Positions 1-8,833 of a stretch of DNA of 21,185 nucleotides are shown piece after piece. Within the stretch, counting starts at the first letter, position 1. Every line of letters begins with the position of its first letter. The translations under genes and the position numbers were made by a program. The notes under the pieces were generated by a model that was given only the letters and a program-made list of their open reading frames with translations, did no database searches and was not told the origin of the DNA. The stretch comes from Halanaerobium sp051746665 (GTDB taxonomy: Bacteria; Bacillota; Halanaerobiia; Halanaerobiales; Halanaerobiaceae), in assembly GCA_051746665.1 (NCBI GenBank), contig JBNJFG010000035.1, forward strand, positions 1 to 21,185. The letters are read 5' to 3'.

Positions 1-54
1 GTTAAGCACGCCGCCAGCGTTCGTCCTGAGCCAGGATCAAACTCTCCATATAAA
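1..54 (-). rRNA. rrs: 16S ribosomal RNA, 5' end only
   Basis: The minus strand carries the universal 16S start, GAGAGTTTGATCCTGGCTC, followed by the conserved stretch that continues through GACGAACGCTGGCGGCG and GCTTAAC. Only the first ~50 nt are present; the gene runs off the left edge. The mature 5' end is estimated at about 51-54 by analogy with other Firmicutes. The rRNA operon is therefore transcribed leftward, away from the window. Confidence 0.97.
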
Positions 55-357
55 GAATTTGAATTTGACTCATATTATTTAATATAAGTTTTAAACTATT
101 ATAACTACTTTTAAGTTTTAACACTCAAAGTATATTAACGTTGGCTTGCTGTTTAATTTTCAAGGTTCAACGCGCTTTCTTTTTTAAACAAAAAGGTTAG
201 CGCCTTGCTCGGGGATTGACCCCTTCGCACAAAATCTCTTTTATAGAACAAATTGATATTTTCGGACTTGCCCATTGAGGGCGCCGATATTATATTTGTT
301 CTTGTTTAAAGATAATGTTTTCTTCTATATTTTCTGCCGCATTTATTTATCAGCGAC
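55..357 (-). other. rRNA operon leader (pre-16S 5' region)
   Basis: This ~300-nt stretch separates the nearest rRNA promoter from the 16S gene and has no credible ORF. Around 150-168 the minus strand reads TGAACCTTGAAAATTAAAC, which resembles the boxA antitermination element and pre-16S leader of Firmicutes. Two small GC-rich hairpins can be drawn: GGGG-loop-CCCC near 211-225 and GCCC-loop-GGGC near 267-282. A 10-bp direct repeat TAAGTTTTAA lies at 85-94 and 112-121. A role in antitermination and processing is known for such leaders; here it is inferred from position and the boxA-like sequence. Confidence 0.7.
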
Positions 358-364
358 ATTTAAT

Positions 365-393
365 ATCTTATCAATTCTGCCACACTTTGTCAA
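365..393 (-). promoter_or_regulatory. rRNA promoter P1 (sigma-A)
   Basis: On the minus strand a perfect -35 TTGACA (388-393) is followed by a 17-bp spacer and -10 TAAGAT (365-370), with an extended TG one base before the -10. An A/T-rich tract upstream of the -35 looks like an UP element. TGTCGC lies exactly 6 nt downstream of the -10 (353-358), giving a predicted start on T or G there. This is the promoter nearest to 16S. Confidence 0.88.
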
Positions 394-566
394 GAACTTT
401 TTAGAAAAACTTTTTTAAAATATTTTTCTTAAATTTAAAAGCTTTATTTTCTCTTATATATAAAGAAGAGAAATATTTAAGCTTTAAAATTTAGCTCTTT
501 TTTGATCTCCATTTGAGATTATTTTCAATCTCAATTTTTCAGGAGAATATTTGTGCGACATCTATT

Positions 567-595
567 ATCTTATCAAGCCCTTTCTACTTTGTCAA
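567..595 (-). promoter_or_regulatory. rRNA promoter P2 (sigma-A)
   Basis: The -35 TTGACA (590-595), 17-bp spacer and -10 TAAGAT (567-572) with extended TG repeat the P1 layout. The motif TGTCGC again starts 6 nt past the -10 (555-560). The sequence AGTTC directly before the -35 is shared with P1 and P4. Confidence 0.87.
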
Positions 596-660
596 GAACT
601 TTTTAAAATAATTTTGTCTGCCGGAAAAATATTATTAATTACTTTTCAGCGACACACATT

Positions 661-689
661 ATATTAACATCAAACTATTCATTTGTCAA
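661..689 (-). promoter_or_regulatory. rRNA promoter P3 (sigma-A)
   Basis: The -35 TTGACA (684-689) is followed by a 17-bp spacer and -10 TAATAT (661-666) preceded by TGT. The TGTCGC motif lies 6 nt downstream (649-654) and, as in P1, continues as TGTCGCTG. Upstream A and T tracts resemble an UP element. Confidence 0.85.
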
Positions 690-753
690 GAATAAAAAAC
701 ATTTTTTTGATAAAAATTTGCAAACAAAAATAATTATTGCTGCAACGTTTACT

Positions 754-782
754 ATAGTAACATTTATATTATATACTGTCAA
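754..782 (-). promoter_or_regulatory. rRNA promoter P4 (sigma-A), most distal
   Basis: The -35 TTGACA (777-782), 17-bp spacer and -10 TACTAT (754-759) preceded by TGT form a good promoter. At the TGTCGC position it has CGTTGC (742-747), matching 4 of 6. It starts about 20 bp beyond the dacA terminator, so the rRNA unit begins directly after the preceding operon ends. Confidence 0.8.
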
Positions 783-804
783 GAACTTTTCAAAAAACAT
801 GCAA

Positions 805-846
805 AATAAAGACACCCCACTTGAATTATAATGGAGTGTCTTTATT
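805..846 (-). terminator. Rho-independent terminator after dacA
   Basis: The arms at 805-819 and 832-846 (core AAAGACAC / GTGTCTTT) form a 15-bp stem with one mismatch around a 12-nt loop. On the minus strand the 3' arm runs into TTTATTTT. It lies ~55 bp downstream of the dacA stop and just upstream of rRNA promoter P4, so it insulates the two units. Confidence 0.85.
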
Positions 847-900
847 ATTTACATTATATATAGGTATAATTATTTTAAATTAAAGCGGAAAATTATTTGC

Positions 901-2028
901 TTAATTAAAAATCTTTTTCCACATTCTAACAATTATATTAGCACGTTTAATATCTTCAGCTGCTACTACATTTACTTTAGAAATTACCTTCTCACCATTA
1001 TATACAGTTAATTCGCCTAATACTCCACCTTTATCAATTGGTGCAGTTAGAGAATCTTTTACTTCTACTTTTTGTGAGATTTCTTTTTCTCTACCCTTTT
1101 GTACCATCACATGTAAATCGCTTGCTATTTCACCTACTGCAACTTTCTCTTCTGATTCAACTATAGGTATATTTTGAATTTGATCACCCTTAGCTGCTAT
1201 TTTTCGTTTAGAAAAAGCATTAAATCCATAATCTAAGAGTCTCGTTGTTGCTTCTTCTCTTTCAGTAAGAGTTTCACCCTGCAAAACAACTGATATTAAT
1301 CTAGTATCACCTTTTTTAGCAGTTGAAGCCAAACAAAAACCAGCTTCTTGAGTATGGCCAGTTTTCAACCCATCCATACTTGGATATTTATTAATCAGAC
1401 TGTTTGTATTTACAAGCATAGCTTTTCGATTTGGTAATTGAATAGTTTCAGTCCAGATAGAAGCCCATTCTAAAATCTGAGGATACTTAGCCAGCTCTCT
1501 TGCCATAATAGAAATATCTCTTGCTGTAGAATAATGGTTGGGATCTGGAAGACCAGTTGAGTTAGCAAAATTAGTGGAGTTCATCCCCAACTCTTTCGCT
1601 TTATCATTCATCATAGCAATAAAATTGCTATATGTGCCGGCAATATATTCTCCTACAGCTACACTAGCATCATTACCAGAAGCAATTGTGACTGCTTTAA
1701 GTAATTTTTCTAATTCCACCTGAGTGTTAGCAGCTAAATATATCTGAGAACCCCCCATTGACTGAGCATATCTACTAATATTCACTTGATCATCTAATGC
1801 AATGCTGCCTTCTTCTAGTTTTTCCATAGCAATCAAAAGTGGCATTATTTTAGTAATACTCGCTGGAGGCAATTCTCGATCAGCATTTTTTTCGAATAAA
1901 ACCTGTCCTGTTTCTGCTTCTAATAAAATAGCGGAGTCAGCTGCCACATCAAATGCCAGCACTGGCACTGCTATTATTAAACTAAATAAAACACTAATTA
2001 TTGAAATAGTAATAAGCTTTTTTTTCAT
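901..2028 (-). CDS. dacA: D-alanyl-D-alanine carboxypeptidase (PBP5/DacA type, peptidase S11)
   Basis: The product removes the terminal D-Ala from peptidoglycan pentapeptides at the outer face of the membrane. The 375-residue protein has an N-terminal signal peptide (MKKK then a hydrophobic stretch, with likely cleavage after VLA near residue 25). All three penicillin-binding motifs are present: SITK with catalytic Ser near 57, SGN near 117-119, and KTG near 222-224. A PBP5-type C-terminal beta domain follows, and the end (residues from about 358, IKRANIIVRMWKKIFN) looks like the amphipathic membrane anchor of this family. The ATG at 2028 is chosen because AGGAGG lies 9 nt upstream and the signal peptide starts there; an in-frame ATG at 2088 would overlap mazG and precede the signal peptide. 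It follows mazG by 25 nt with no promoter seen between them, so co-transcription is likely. Confidence 0.95.
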   Translation of the reverse strand: MKKKLITISIISVLFSLIIAVPVLAFDVAADSAILLEAETGQVLFEKNADRELPPASITKIMPLLIAMEKLEEGSIALDDQVNISRYAQSMGGSQIYLAANTQVELEKLLKAVTIASGNDASVAVGEYIAGTYSNFIAMMNDKAKELGMNSTNFANSTGLPDPNHYSTARDISIMARELAKYPQILEWASIWTETIQLPNRKAMLVNTNSLINKYPSMDGLKTGHTQEAGFCLASTAKKGDTRLISVVLQGETLTEREEATTRLLDYGFNAFSKRKIAAKGDQIQNIPIVESEEKVAVGEIASDLHVMVQKGREKEISQKVEVKDSLTAPIDKGGVLGELTVYNGEKVISKVNVVAAEDIKRANIIVRMWKKIFN

Positions 2029-2053
2029 TTTATTAATCCTCCTATAAATAAAA

Positions 2054-2899
2054 CTATTCTTCATTTTTAGCTTGATTCCAAAATTCATCTAATTCTTCTA
2101 AATTATAATCTCCAAAATTATTTTTATTTCTTCTTATTTCATCTTCAATAAATTTGAAACGATTTTTAAACTTTAATATTGTTTTTAATAATGCTAATTC
2201 TGGATTTATATTATTAAAACGAGAGAAATTAACAACAGCAAAAAGCAAATCCCCGATTTCAGATTCCAATTTATCTTTTTGACTCTCACTCAAACATTCG
2301 TTATTAAGGCTAACATTATCAGGAGTAACAGCAATGATTTCTTTGCACTCAGATAATTCTTCTTCAATTTTATCTAAAACAGGTTTTAAATTATCCCAGT
2401 CAAAACCAACTTCTGCTGCAATTTTTTGAATATCATAAGCTTGATTCAAAGCACTCTGCCCTTGATTGAATTTATCAAGCAGCGAAGTGATTTGATTTTT
2501 ATTTGCTTTTTCTTCTTCTTTTATTTTTTCCCAATTTCTTAATACTTCATCAGAACCTTCAACTTCTGCTTCTGCAAAAACATGGGGGTGTCGCCTAATT
2601 AACTTTTTTCTCAACACTCTTGCAACATCACCTAAATTAAAATCATCTTTTTCATAAGCCATTTGAGATTCAAATACTACCTGTAATAAAAGATCTCCTA
2701 ATTCTTCTTTAAAAGCATTAATATCATTTTTTTCTAAAGCTTCTACTACTTCATAAGCTTCTTCTATTATATTCTCTTTTATTGAATAATAATCCTGCTT
2801 TTTATCCCAGGGACAACCATCGGGCCCTCTAAGTACTGCCATGACTTTAATTAATTGATCTAATTCTTTTAAAATTTCATTTCTGATATCTTTATCCAA
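2054..2899 (-). CDS. mazG: Nucleoside triphosphate pyrophosphohydrolase MazG
   Basis: MazG hydrolyses (d)NTPs to NMP and pyrophosphate and cleans the nucleotide pool. The 281-residue protein carries two MazG domains. The first has GCPWD near 28-32, the metal-binding EE..E of EEAYEVVEAL near 46-50, and EELGD at 65-69. The second, near residues 172-240, has an EEELSE stretch and ESEIGDLLFAVVN. The start codon is TTG (2897-2899), supported by AGGAGG 7 nt upstream (2907-2912); no nearby ATG gives as good a fit. Its place next to the SpoVB/YabM-like gene and behind mfd matches the yabM-yabN order in Bacillus. The Bacillus YabN has an extra N-terminal methylase domain, which is absent here. Confidence 0.94.
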   Translation of the reverse strand: MDKDIRNEILKELDQLIKVMAVLRGPDGCPWDKKQDYYSIKENIIEEAYEVVEALEKNDINAFKEELGDLLLQVVFESQMAYEKDDFNLGDVARVLRKKLIRRHPHVFAEAEVEGSDEVLRNWEKIKEEEKANKNQITSLLDKFNQGQSALNQAYDIQKIAAEVGFDWDNLKPVLDKIEEELSECKEIIAVTPDNVSLNNECLSESQKDKLESEIGDLLFAVVNFSRFNNINPELALLKTILKFKNRFKFIEDEIRRNKNNFGDYNLEELDEFWNQAKNEE

Positions 2900-2942
2900 A
2901 ATTAAACCTCCTGCTTATGCTGAATTTTTTATTTATCCATAA

Positions 2943-4574
2943 TTATTTTTTCAAAAAACCAAGTTTTTCTAATTTATCAGCTAATTTTTTACCAAAAGCT
3001 GGCAGCACAGCCAAATCATTATATCTAATTTCGTTAAATAATAATAATGTGACAAAATAAAACACAGCAGCCCCAGCAACAATAGTAAACGTTGTTATTT
3101 GATATGCAAAATAAATACTATACTTTTCTAAAAAATTATATAAAAAATTATAAAATATCTTAACAAAAGCACCCATTAAAATCACAGAAACAAAGGGCTT
3201 AAAAATCATTGTCTTGAAATCTATCACAAATCCCGTTTCTCTTTTTACATAATATAGATTTAAAATAGCTGCAATAGCAAAACCGATTGTAGTACCCAGA
3301 GCAGCTCCTCTAATCCCAAAAGCAGGTACTGCAGTTAGAGTATAATTAATAAATGCATTAAATATTGCACCAATCATTAGATTGCGGGCCGGAATAGAAG
3401 TTTTACCAATCCCATTTAAAATTCCAGTACTTGTCTGCTGTAAGGCAATAAAAAATACTCCCCAAGCTACAAAACGAAGCGGAACAGCAGCTCCAGGTTC
3501 TGAAAAAATAATTTCTGTAAGCGGTTCAGCCAGTAGAAAAAGCCCTGCTGAGGCAGGTAATGAAATTAAAACAGTCAATCTTAAAGCAGTTTGAGTACGA
3601 TAATTAATTAATTTTTCTTTACCTAGAGTAAAAGCTTCAGCAATAGCAGGTACCAGACTTGCTGATAAAGAAACGGTGATAATAGTTGGAAAATTAACAA
3701 GAGGCATTGCTACAGCAGCAAACATTCCATATAATGCAGTTGCCTCTCTAACCATATAACCTGCAGCCTGCAGTCTATTGGGAACAAAAACTAAATCAAC
3801 AAGACTCATCAAAGGCATTACAAGTGCGCCCAGAGTAATTGGTACTCCCAAAGAAACTATTCTTTTAACTACACTTTTAGAGCTTAGTTCTATTGAATCA
3901 TATCCACTTTCGAGAAAAGTAAATACTTTTTCTTTTCTTTTAGCATAAATATATAATAAGACTAAAAGCCCACCAAAAGCCCCACTTACTGCACCAAAAC
4001 TGGCTCCAGCAGCTGCAAATTCTAAACCATAAGGGACTAAAAACACGACCAATCCAATCATAGTAATCATTCGAACAAACTGCTCTAAAATCTGGGATTT
4101 TGCGGTTGGAACCATATCCTGAAGTCCTTGAAAAAAACCTCTATAGGAAGCCATAATTGAAACAACAAAAATAGCAGGTGAAATTGCCAAAACAGCATAA
4201 TATGATCTTGGATCTAGTGAAAGCAGTGATATCAAAGGTTTTGCTGATAAAGCCATAATAATCGATATTAACAAACCTACAACAAAACTCATTTTTCTAG
4301 CCACTTTAAATATCTTATATGCTTCTTTTTTCTTGTCAGCCGCTATTTTATCTGCTATCAACTTAGCTAAAGCTACTGGAATACCAGATCTTGAAACAAC
4401 CAATAAAACAGTATATATAGGATAAGCCATTTGATAAAGACCCATTCCTTCAGCACCTATAATTCTGGTTAATATCACTCGATAACCAAACCCCATCACT
4501 CTAGCTGCCAAACCTGCAGCCGTTAAAATAGCTGCTCCCTTAATAAAACTGTCTTTTTTTGTGTTTTGAGACAT
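2943..4574 (-). CDS. MATE/MOP-superfamily flippase, SpoVB/YabM (MurJ-like) type
   Basis: The 543-residue protein is hydrophobic throughout, with about 14 predicted membrane segments and the family N-terminus (KGAAILTAAGLAARVMGF then YRVILTRIIGAEGMGLYQMA). This is typical of polysaccharide-biosynthesis/SpoVB proteins of the MOP superfamily, which translocate lipid-linked saccharides such as lipid II. The position after mfd and before mazG matches yabM of Bacillus. Sequence alone does not say whether it serves peptidoglycan (MurJ role), sporulation cortex (SpoVB role) or another polysaccharide, so no gene symbol is given. ATG 4574 is preferred: it has GGGTGG about 5 nt upstream, while the in-frame GTG at 4583 would have AAAGG immediately adjacent to it. 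Confidence 0.9.
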   Translation of the reverse strand: MSQNTKKDSFIKGAAILTAAGLAARVMGFGYRVILTRIIGAEGMGLYQMAYPIYTVLLVVSRSGIPVALAKLIADKIAADKKKEAYKIFKVARKMSFVVGLLISIIMALSAKPLISLLSLDPRSYYAVLAISPAIFVVSIMASYRGFFQGLQDMVPTAKSQILEQFVRMITMIGLVVFLVPYGLEFAAAGASFGAVSGAFGGLLVLLYIYAKRKEKVFTFLESGYDSIELSSKSVVKRIVSLGVPITLGALVMPLMSLVDLVFVPNRLQAAGYMVREATALYGMFAAVAMPLVNFPTIITVSLSASLVPAIAEAFTLGKEKLINYRTQTALRLTVLISLPASAGLFLLAEPLTEIIFSEPGAAVPLRFVAWGVFFIALQQTSTGILNGIGKTSIPARNLMIGAIFNAFINYTLTAVPAFGIRGAALGTTIGFAIAAILNLYYVKRETGFVIDFKTMIFKPFVSVILMGAFVKIFYNFLYNFLEKYSIYFAYQITTFTIVAGAAVFYFVTLLLFNEIRYNDLAVLPAFGKKLADKLEKLGFLKK

Positions 4575-4642
4575 CTTTTCCACCCTTTAGATCTTTCCGT
4601 TTGAGTTGTTTTCTAACATTAACCAACTAAAATTTTCTTACT

Positions 4643-7600
4643 TTAAATATTTTTTAAATCTCTTAACATCTTCAATAATTGTTTATCAATATTTTCTGGA
4701 TCATCAATTTTAATTATTATCTGTGGTTTTTTTGCAGATTTGATTTTAATTTTCCGTCTATACTTCTTGCTGAATTCTACCAACTTTTTACCATCAACTA
4801 CTTCAGCGTTAATGAATTGACAGATAATTTTAGCATCTTTTTCTTTAATTAGCTCAATATTCAATTCAGAAGCTATGAATTTCAATCTACCTGCATTAAT
4901 TAAACGCATAATTTCTATAGGAGGTTCTCCAAATCTATCAATTAATTCATCGATAGTATCTAAAGCGTCAGCTTCATTTTCTATAGATTTTATTTTTTTA
5001 TATATTTCAATCTTTCTCGCTTCATATTTAATATAGTCATCAGGTATATAAGCATCAAGATTAAGATCAATTTCTACTTTAAATTCTTTTTTATCAGACT
5101 TACCTTTAAGTTCTTCAATAGTTCCTTCTAATAACTTAGTATATAAAGAAAAACCAATTGCTGCAATATGTCCACTCTGTTCAGGACCTAATAAATTTCC
5201 GGCACCTCGAATTTCCAGATCACGCATCGCTATCTTAAAACCAGAACCGAGAGTAGAAAATTCTTTAATTGCCTCTAATCTTTTTTCTGCTACCTCGGGT
5301 AAAATTCTATCTCTTTCATAAAGTAAATAAGCATAAGCAATTCTATTTGTTCTACCAACTCTACCTCTCAATTGATAAAGCTGTGATAATCCCATTTTAT
5401 CTGCATGGTTGATAATTATAGTATTTACATTTGGAATATCAAGTCCTGTTTCAATTATTGTTGTACAAACTAAAATATCAAATTTATGATGATAAAAGTC
5501 ATACATTATTTTTTCTAAGCGATTTTCATTCATTTGTCCATGAGCAACCGCTATTTTTGCTTCAGGCATTAACTTTTGAAGTTTACCAGCAGTTTGTTCT
5601 ATATCTTTTACTCGATTATGAACAAAATAAATCTGTCCTTTTCTAGCTAATTCTCTTCTAATGGCACTAGCAATTAATTCTTTATTATATTCTTTAATAA
5701 AAGTTCTAATAGGATATCTATTTTCAGGTGGAGTTTCTATGAGACTCATATCCCTTACACCAACCAAAGCCATATGCAGAGTTCTAGGAATTGGAGTAGC
5801 TGTTAAAGTTAATACATCTACATTTCTTTTTAAATTTTTAAGTTTTTCTTTATGAGTAACACCAAATCGCTGTTCCTCATCAATAATTAATAGTCCTAAA
5901 TCATCAAAAATAACATCTTTAGATAATAATCGGTGAGTTCCAATTAAGATATCTATTTCACCTTTAATTAATTTTTTTAAAGTTTTTCGCTGTTCAGCAG
6001 CAGTGATAAACCTACTCAAAACTCCTACTCTCACTGGAAATTCTTCAATTCTTTCAGAAAAAGTGTTGTAATGCTGTTGAGCTAAAATAGTAGTTGGGAC
6101 TAAAACGGCTGTTTGTTTGCTATCTAATGCAGCTTTAAAAGCAGCCCGAATAGCTACTTCAGTTTTACCATAGCCAACATCACCACACAATAACCGGTCC
6201 ATAGGTTTTTTAGATTCCATATCAGATTTAACAGCTTCAATTGCCTTTTTTTGATCTGGTGTTTCTTCAAAAGGAAAAGCATCTTCAAATTCTTGCTGCC
6301 AGAGATCATCATCTGAAAACTGATATCCACTTAAAGTCTTTCTCTCAGCATATAATTCTAATAATCCAACTGCCATTTCCTCAACTGATTGTTGTACCTT
6401 TTCCTTAACTTTTTTCCAATCACTACTTCCTAATTTATACAGCTTAGGTGAACCCGCATCAGAGCCGATATATTTTTGCACAAGATCTATTTTTTCTGTA
6501 GGAACATAAAGTTTATCTTCACCTGCATATTTTAAAACAAGATAATCCTTATGCTGTCCTTGAATTTCTAAAGTCTTAACTCCTAAATATTTACCAATAC
6601 CATGATTTTCATGAACTACAAAATCTCCAGCTTTTAGATCATCAACATTAGAAATTTCAACTCCATCTTCAAAGTCACCAATTTTTCTTTTCTTTTTCTG
6701 TTCATTACCAAAAACTTCTTTATCACTAAATACAGCTAGTTTAATATCATTAAAAACAAATCCTTCTGCTAAACTATCAGGGAAAATAACAATTCTGCTT
6801 TCTTCGAAATTATCACCAACAACTAAATTTTTATTTTCTAAAAACATTTTTAATCTTCTTTTTTTGCTGGCTGAATTTAGAGTAATCGCAATTCGATATT
6901 TTTTATTTAATAATTCCATCAACTTTTCACTAAATAGTTCTAACTGGCCATGAAAAGGTTCAAGAGAAGATGTGTTAAAATGAATATCATTTTCAATAAC
7001 TGTATTATCTTCAAAATCAGAATTAATATCTACTACCCGATTCCTGGTGATTTCCTGCCTAAACTCAGATTCAGAAATAAAATTATCCAAATATTCCGGA
7101 AAAACCATTCCCTGTTCTAAAAGTCTAGTGTAAGTTTCGGTAATTTCTTGATAATAGTCATGGGTCAGCTGCTCCATTTTGTGAGGGCGCACAGCAAAAA
7201 TTATGCTTTCCTCTAAATAATCAAAAAAGTTAGCTGTTTTTTCATAATAAAAAGGCAAAAACTGTTCAAATCCTGGAAAACGATGCTTTTGTTCTAAATT
7301 CTCAAGCATTTTTTTAGCTTTTTCTTTTAAATAAGCAGCCTCTTCTTGATGATTATTTTCTGCAAGTTTTACTGCAGCTTTAGAATATGCAGCTTCTAAT
7401 TTAGGATAAGCCCGATTAACTACTTCTTTATTAATAACTAAATTTGCAAAAGGAGGGATAGTGATCTGATTCACCTGCATTTTAGATCTCTGAGCAGTTA
7501 AGTCAATTTTACGTATTGAATCAACTTCATCTCCAAAAAGCTCAATTCTAAATGGCTGCTCATCCAAAAGTGTAAAAACATCGATAATTCCACCACGAAT

Positions 7601-8125
7601 ACTATATTGTCCAGGTGCTTCTACCATTTCTTCTCTTTTATAACCGAGAGCAAAAAATTTCTCTTTAAGTTCTGAAATAGCAATTTCCATTCCATTTTCA
7701 ATATTAATACTACTATTTTGATAAATATCCTTTGGAGGTAATTTTTTAAAAACTGCAGCTGGTGTAGTTAAAATGATTTTCTTTTTTTGATCAATTGAAA
7801 AAATTAGCTCTGTCAATACCTTGGTTCTTTCACTCATAGTTGTTAAATCTGGCATCAACTGTTCATGAGGCAAAATTTCTTCTTCTGGAAATACTAGAAA
7901 TTCATTTTTACCAATTAAACGAATTAAATCTTCCTGCATCTGCTGCAAATAATAATTATCTGGTAAAAAGAATACTATATCTTTATCAGTTCTTTTTAAA
8001 AAGTTAACTGCAAAGTAGGAAATCCTACTTCCACTTAAACCACTGATAGATTGAGCTGAAGTATTAATATTTTTTGCAATTTTTTTAAATTTTTGATTTT
8101 CTAATAATAGATCTTTAAAATTCAT
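4643..8125 (-). CDS. mfd: Transcription-repair coupling factor Mfd
   Basis: Mfd is a DNA translocase that pushes stalled RNA polymerase off damaged DNA and recruits UvrA. At 1160 residues it is near the usual length. The N-terminal UvrB-like region contains PGQYSIRGGIIDVF. The RNA-polymerase-interacting CarD-like domain lies near 493-555 (GDFVVHENHGIGKYLG). The SF2 motor follows, with Walker A GDVGYGKTE near 647 and DEEQRFG near 746. Further helicase motifs are TATPIPRTL, ETGLDIPNVNTI and QLRGRVGR. The C-terminal TRCF domain contains IDRFGEPP. The ATG has AAGGAG about 10 nt upstream. It lies directly after pth; the small fin gene that sits between pth and mfd in Bacillus is not here. Confidence 0.98.
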   Translation of the reverse strand: MNFKDLLLENQKFKKIAKNINTSAQSISGLSGSRISYFAVNFLKRTDKDIVFFLPDNYYLQQMQEDLIRLIGKNEFLVFPEEEILPHEQLMPDLTTMSERTKVLTELIFSIDQKKKIILTTPAAVFKKLPPKDIYQNSSINIENGMEIAISELKEKFFALGYKREEMVEAPGQYSIRGGIIDVFTLLDEQPFRIELFGDEVDSIRKIDLTAQRSKMQVNQITIPPFANLVINKEVVNRAYPKLEAAYSKAAVKLAENNHQEEAAYLKEKAKKMLENLEQKHRFPGFEQFLPFYYEKTANFFDYLEESIIFAVRPHKMEQLTHDYYQEITETYTRLLEQGMVFPEYLDNFISESEFRQEITRNRVVDINSDFEDNTVIENDIHFNTSSLEPFHGQLELFSEKLMELLNKKYRIAITLNSASKKRRLKMFLENKNLVVGDNFEESRIVIFPDSLAEGFVFNDIKLAVFSDKEVFGNEQKKKRKIGDFEDGVEISNVDDLKAGDFVVHENHGIGKYLGVKTLEIQGQHKDYLVLKYAGEDKLYVPTEKIDLVQKYIGSDAGSPKLYKLGSSDWKKVKEKVQQSVEEMAVGLLELYAERKTLSGYQFSDDDLWQQEFEDAFPFEETPDQKKAIEAVKSDMESKKPMDRLLCGDVGYGKTEVAIRAAFKAALDSKQTAVLVPTTILAQQHYNTFSERIEEFPVRVGVLSRFITAAEQRKTLKKLIKGEIDILIGTHRLLSKDVIFDDLGLLIIDEEQRFGVTHKEKLKNLKRNVDVLTLTATPIPRTLHMALVGVRDMSLIETPPENRYPIRTFIKEYNKELIASAIRRELARKGQIYFVHNRVKDIEQTAGKLQKLMPEAKIAVAHGQMNENRLEKIMYDFYHHKFDILVCTTIIETGLDIPNVNTIIINHADKMGLSQLYQLRGRVGRTNRIAYAYLLYERDRILPEVAEKRLEAIKEFSTLGSGFKIAMRDLEIRGAGNLLGPEQSGHIAAIGFSLYTKLLEGTIEELKGKSDKKEFKVEIDLNLDAYIPDDYIKYEARKIEIYKKIKSIENEADALDTIDELIDRFGEPPIEIMRLINAGRLKFIASELNIELIKEKDAKIICQFINAEVVDGKKLVEFSKKYRRKIKIKSAKKPQIIIKIDDPENIDKQLLKMLRDLKNI

Positions 8126-8228
8126 CTAAATACTGCTCCTTAAAAGCTTACTATAAACATTTCCATTTCTAAAATGAATATTTTAATCAAATTATTCAAA
8201 ACTTTAATTCTTAAGAAATGGCAAAATA

Positions 8229-8251
8229 GCCCCTACACAAAATGTACGGGC
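8229..8251 (-). terminator. Hairpin after pth, probable terminator
   Basis: The arms GCCCCTACA (8229-8237) and TGTACGGGC (8243-8251) pair over 9 bp with one mismatch around a 5-nt loop. The hairpin begins 3 nt after the pth stop. On the minus strand it is followed by TATTTTG, a short imperfect U run, so termination may be partial. mfd starts ~100 nt downstream, and I found no strong promoter in that gap. Confidence 0.6.
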
Positions 8252-8254
8252 CTG

Positions 8255-8812
8255 TTATCCATTATATTTATTCATTGCTTTCATAATATTTTCTTTTAAC
8301 ATTAATTCAACTGCAGAAGCAGCTTCTTCAACAACTTTTTTTGAAATTTCTTTTTCTTCTCCCCGAAAAGTTGTTAAGACAAAATCGGGAACAGGTATAT
8401 TTTCTGGCGGCCTATCAATTCCAATCTTTAATCGTTTGAAATTATCTGTGCCAAGATTATTAATAATAGATTTAATTCCATTATGACCACCACTGCCACC
8501 ATTTTGTTTGAATCTCATCTTTCCTAGTTCAAGATCCAAATCATCATGAATAACCAGCAGATCCTCAGCTTCTATTTGAAAATAGTCAAGCACTTTGTAA
8601 ATTGGTTGACCACTTTTGTTCATATATTTCATTGGCTGAAAAATTATAATTTTTTCCCCACCAAAGAAAAAATCACCGATGAGACCATCAAATTTATAAC
8701 TGCTGTTAATTTTAAATCTATCTGACAACTCTGAAATAACCATAAAACCAATATTATGTCTGGTATAAGCATATTTTTCGCCCGGATTACCAAGACCAGC
8801 AATTATTTTCAA
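8255..8812 (-). CDS. pth: Peptidyl-tRNA hydrolase
   Basis: Pth releases peptides from peptidyl-tRNAs that drop off the ribosome and recycles the tRNA. The 185-residue protein matches the family length. It begins KIIAGLGNPG, with the conserved Asn at 9 and the catalytic His at 19 (YTRHNIGF). Asp90 lies in IHDDLDLELG, and the GGSGGHNGIKSI loop has His110 and Asn111. The start codon is TTG (8810-8812): GGAGG lies 8 nt upstream and the family N-terminus begins exactly there. A stable hairpin sits in front of this gene, between it and rplY. Confidence 0.97.
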   Translation of the reverse strand: MKIIAGLGNPGEKYAYTRHNIGFMVISELSDRFKINSSYKFDGLIGDFFFGGEKIIIFQPMKYMNKSGQPIYKVLDYFQIEAEDLLVIHDDLDLELGKMRFKQNGGSGGHNGIKSIINNLGTDNFKRLKIGIDRPPENIPVPDFVLTTFRGEEKEISKKVVEEAASAVELMLKENIMKAMNKYNG

Positions 8813-8833
8813 GATTCAAACCTCCATTAATAA

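Noticed and set aside
365..800. Repeated GTCAAGAACTTTT blocks, which could suggest a repeat array or CRISPR
   Set aside because: The spacing is irregular and each block is the -35 region of a separate rRNA promoter; spacers and repeats of CRISPR type are absent.
1538..2047. Plus-strand open frames opposite dacA
   Set aside because: They are antisense to a well-supported gene, lack ribosome-binding sites and show no recognisable protein features.
5431..5855. Plus-strand open frames opposite mfd
   Set aside because: They lie fully inside conserved helicase motifs of mfd on the other strand and have no independent support.
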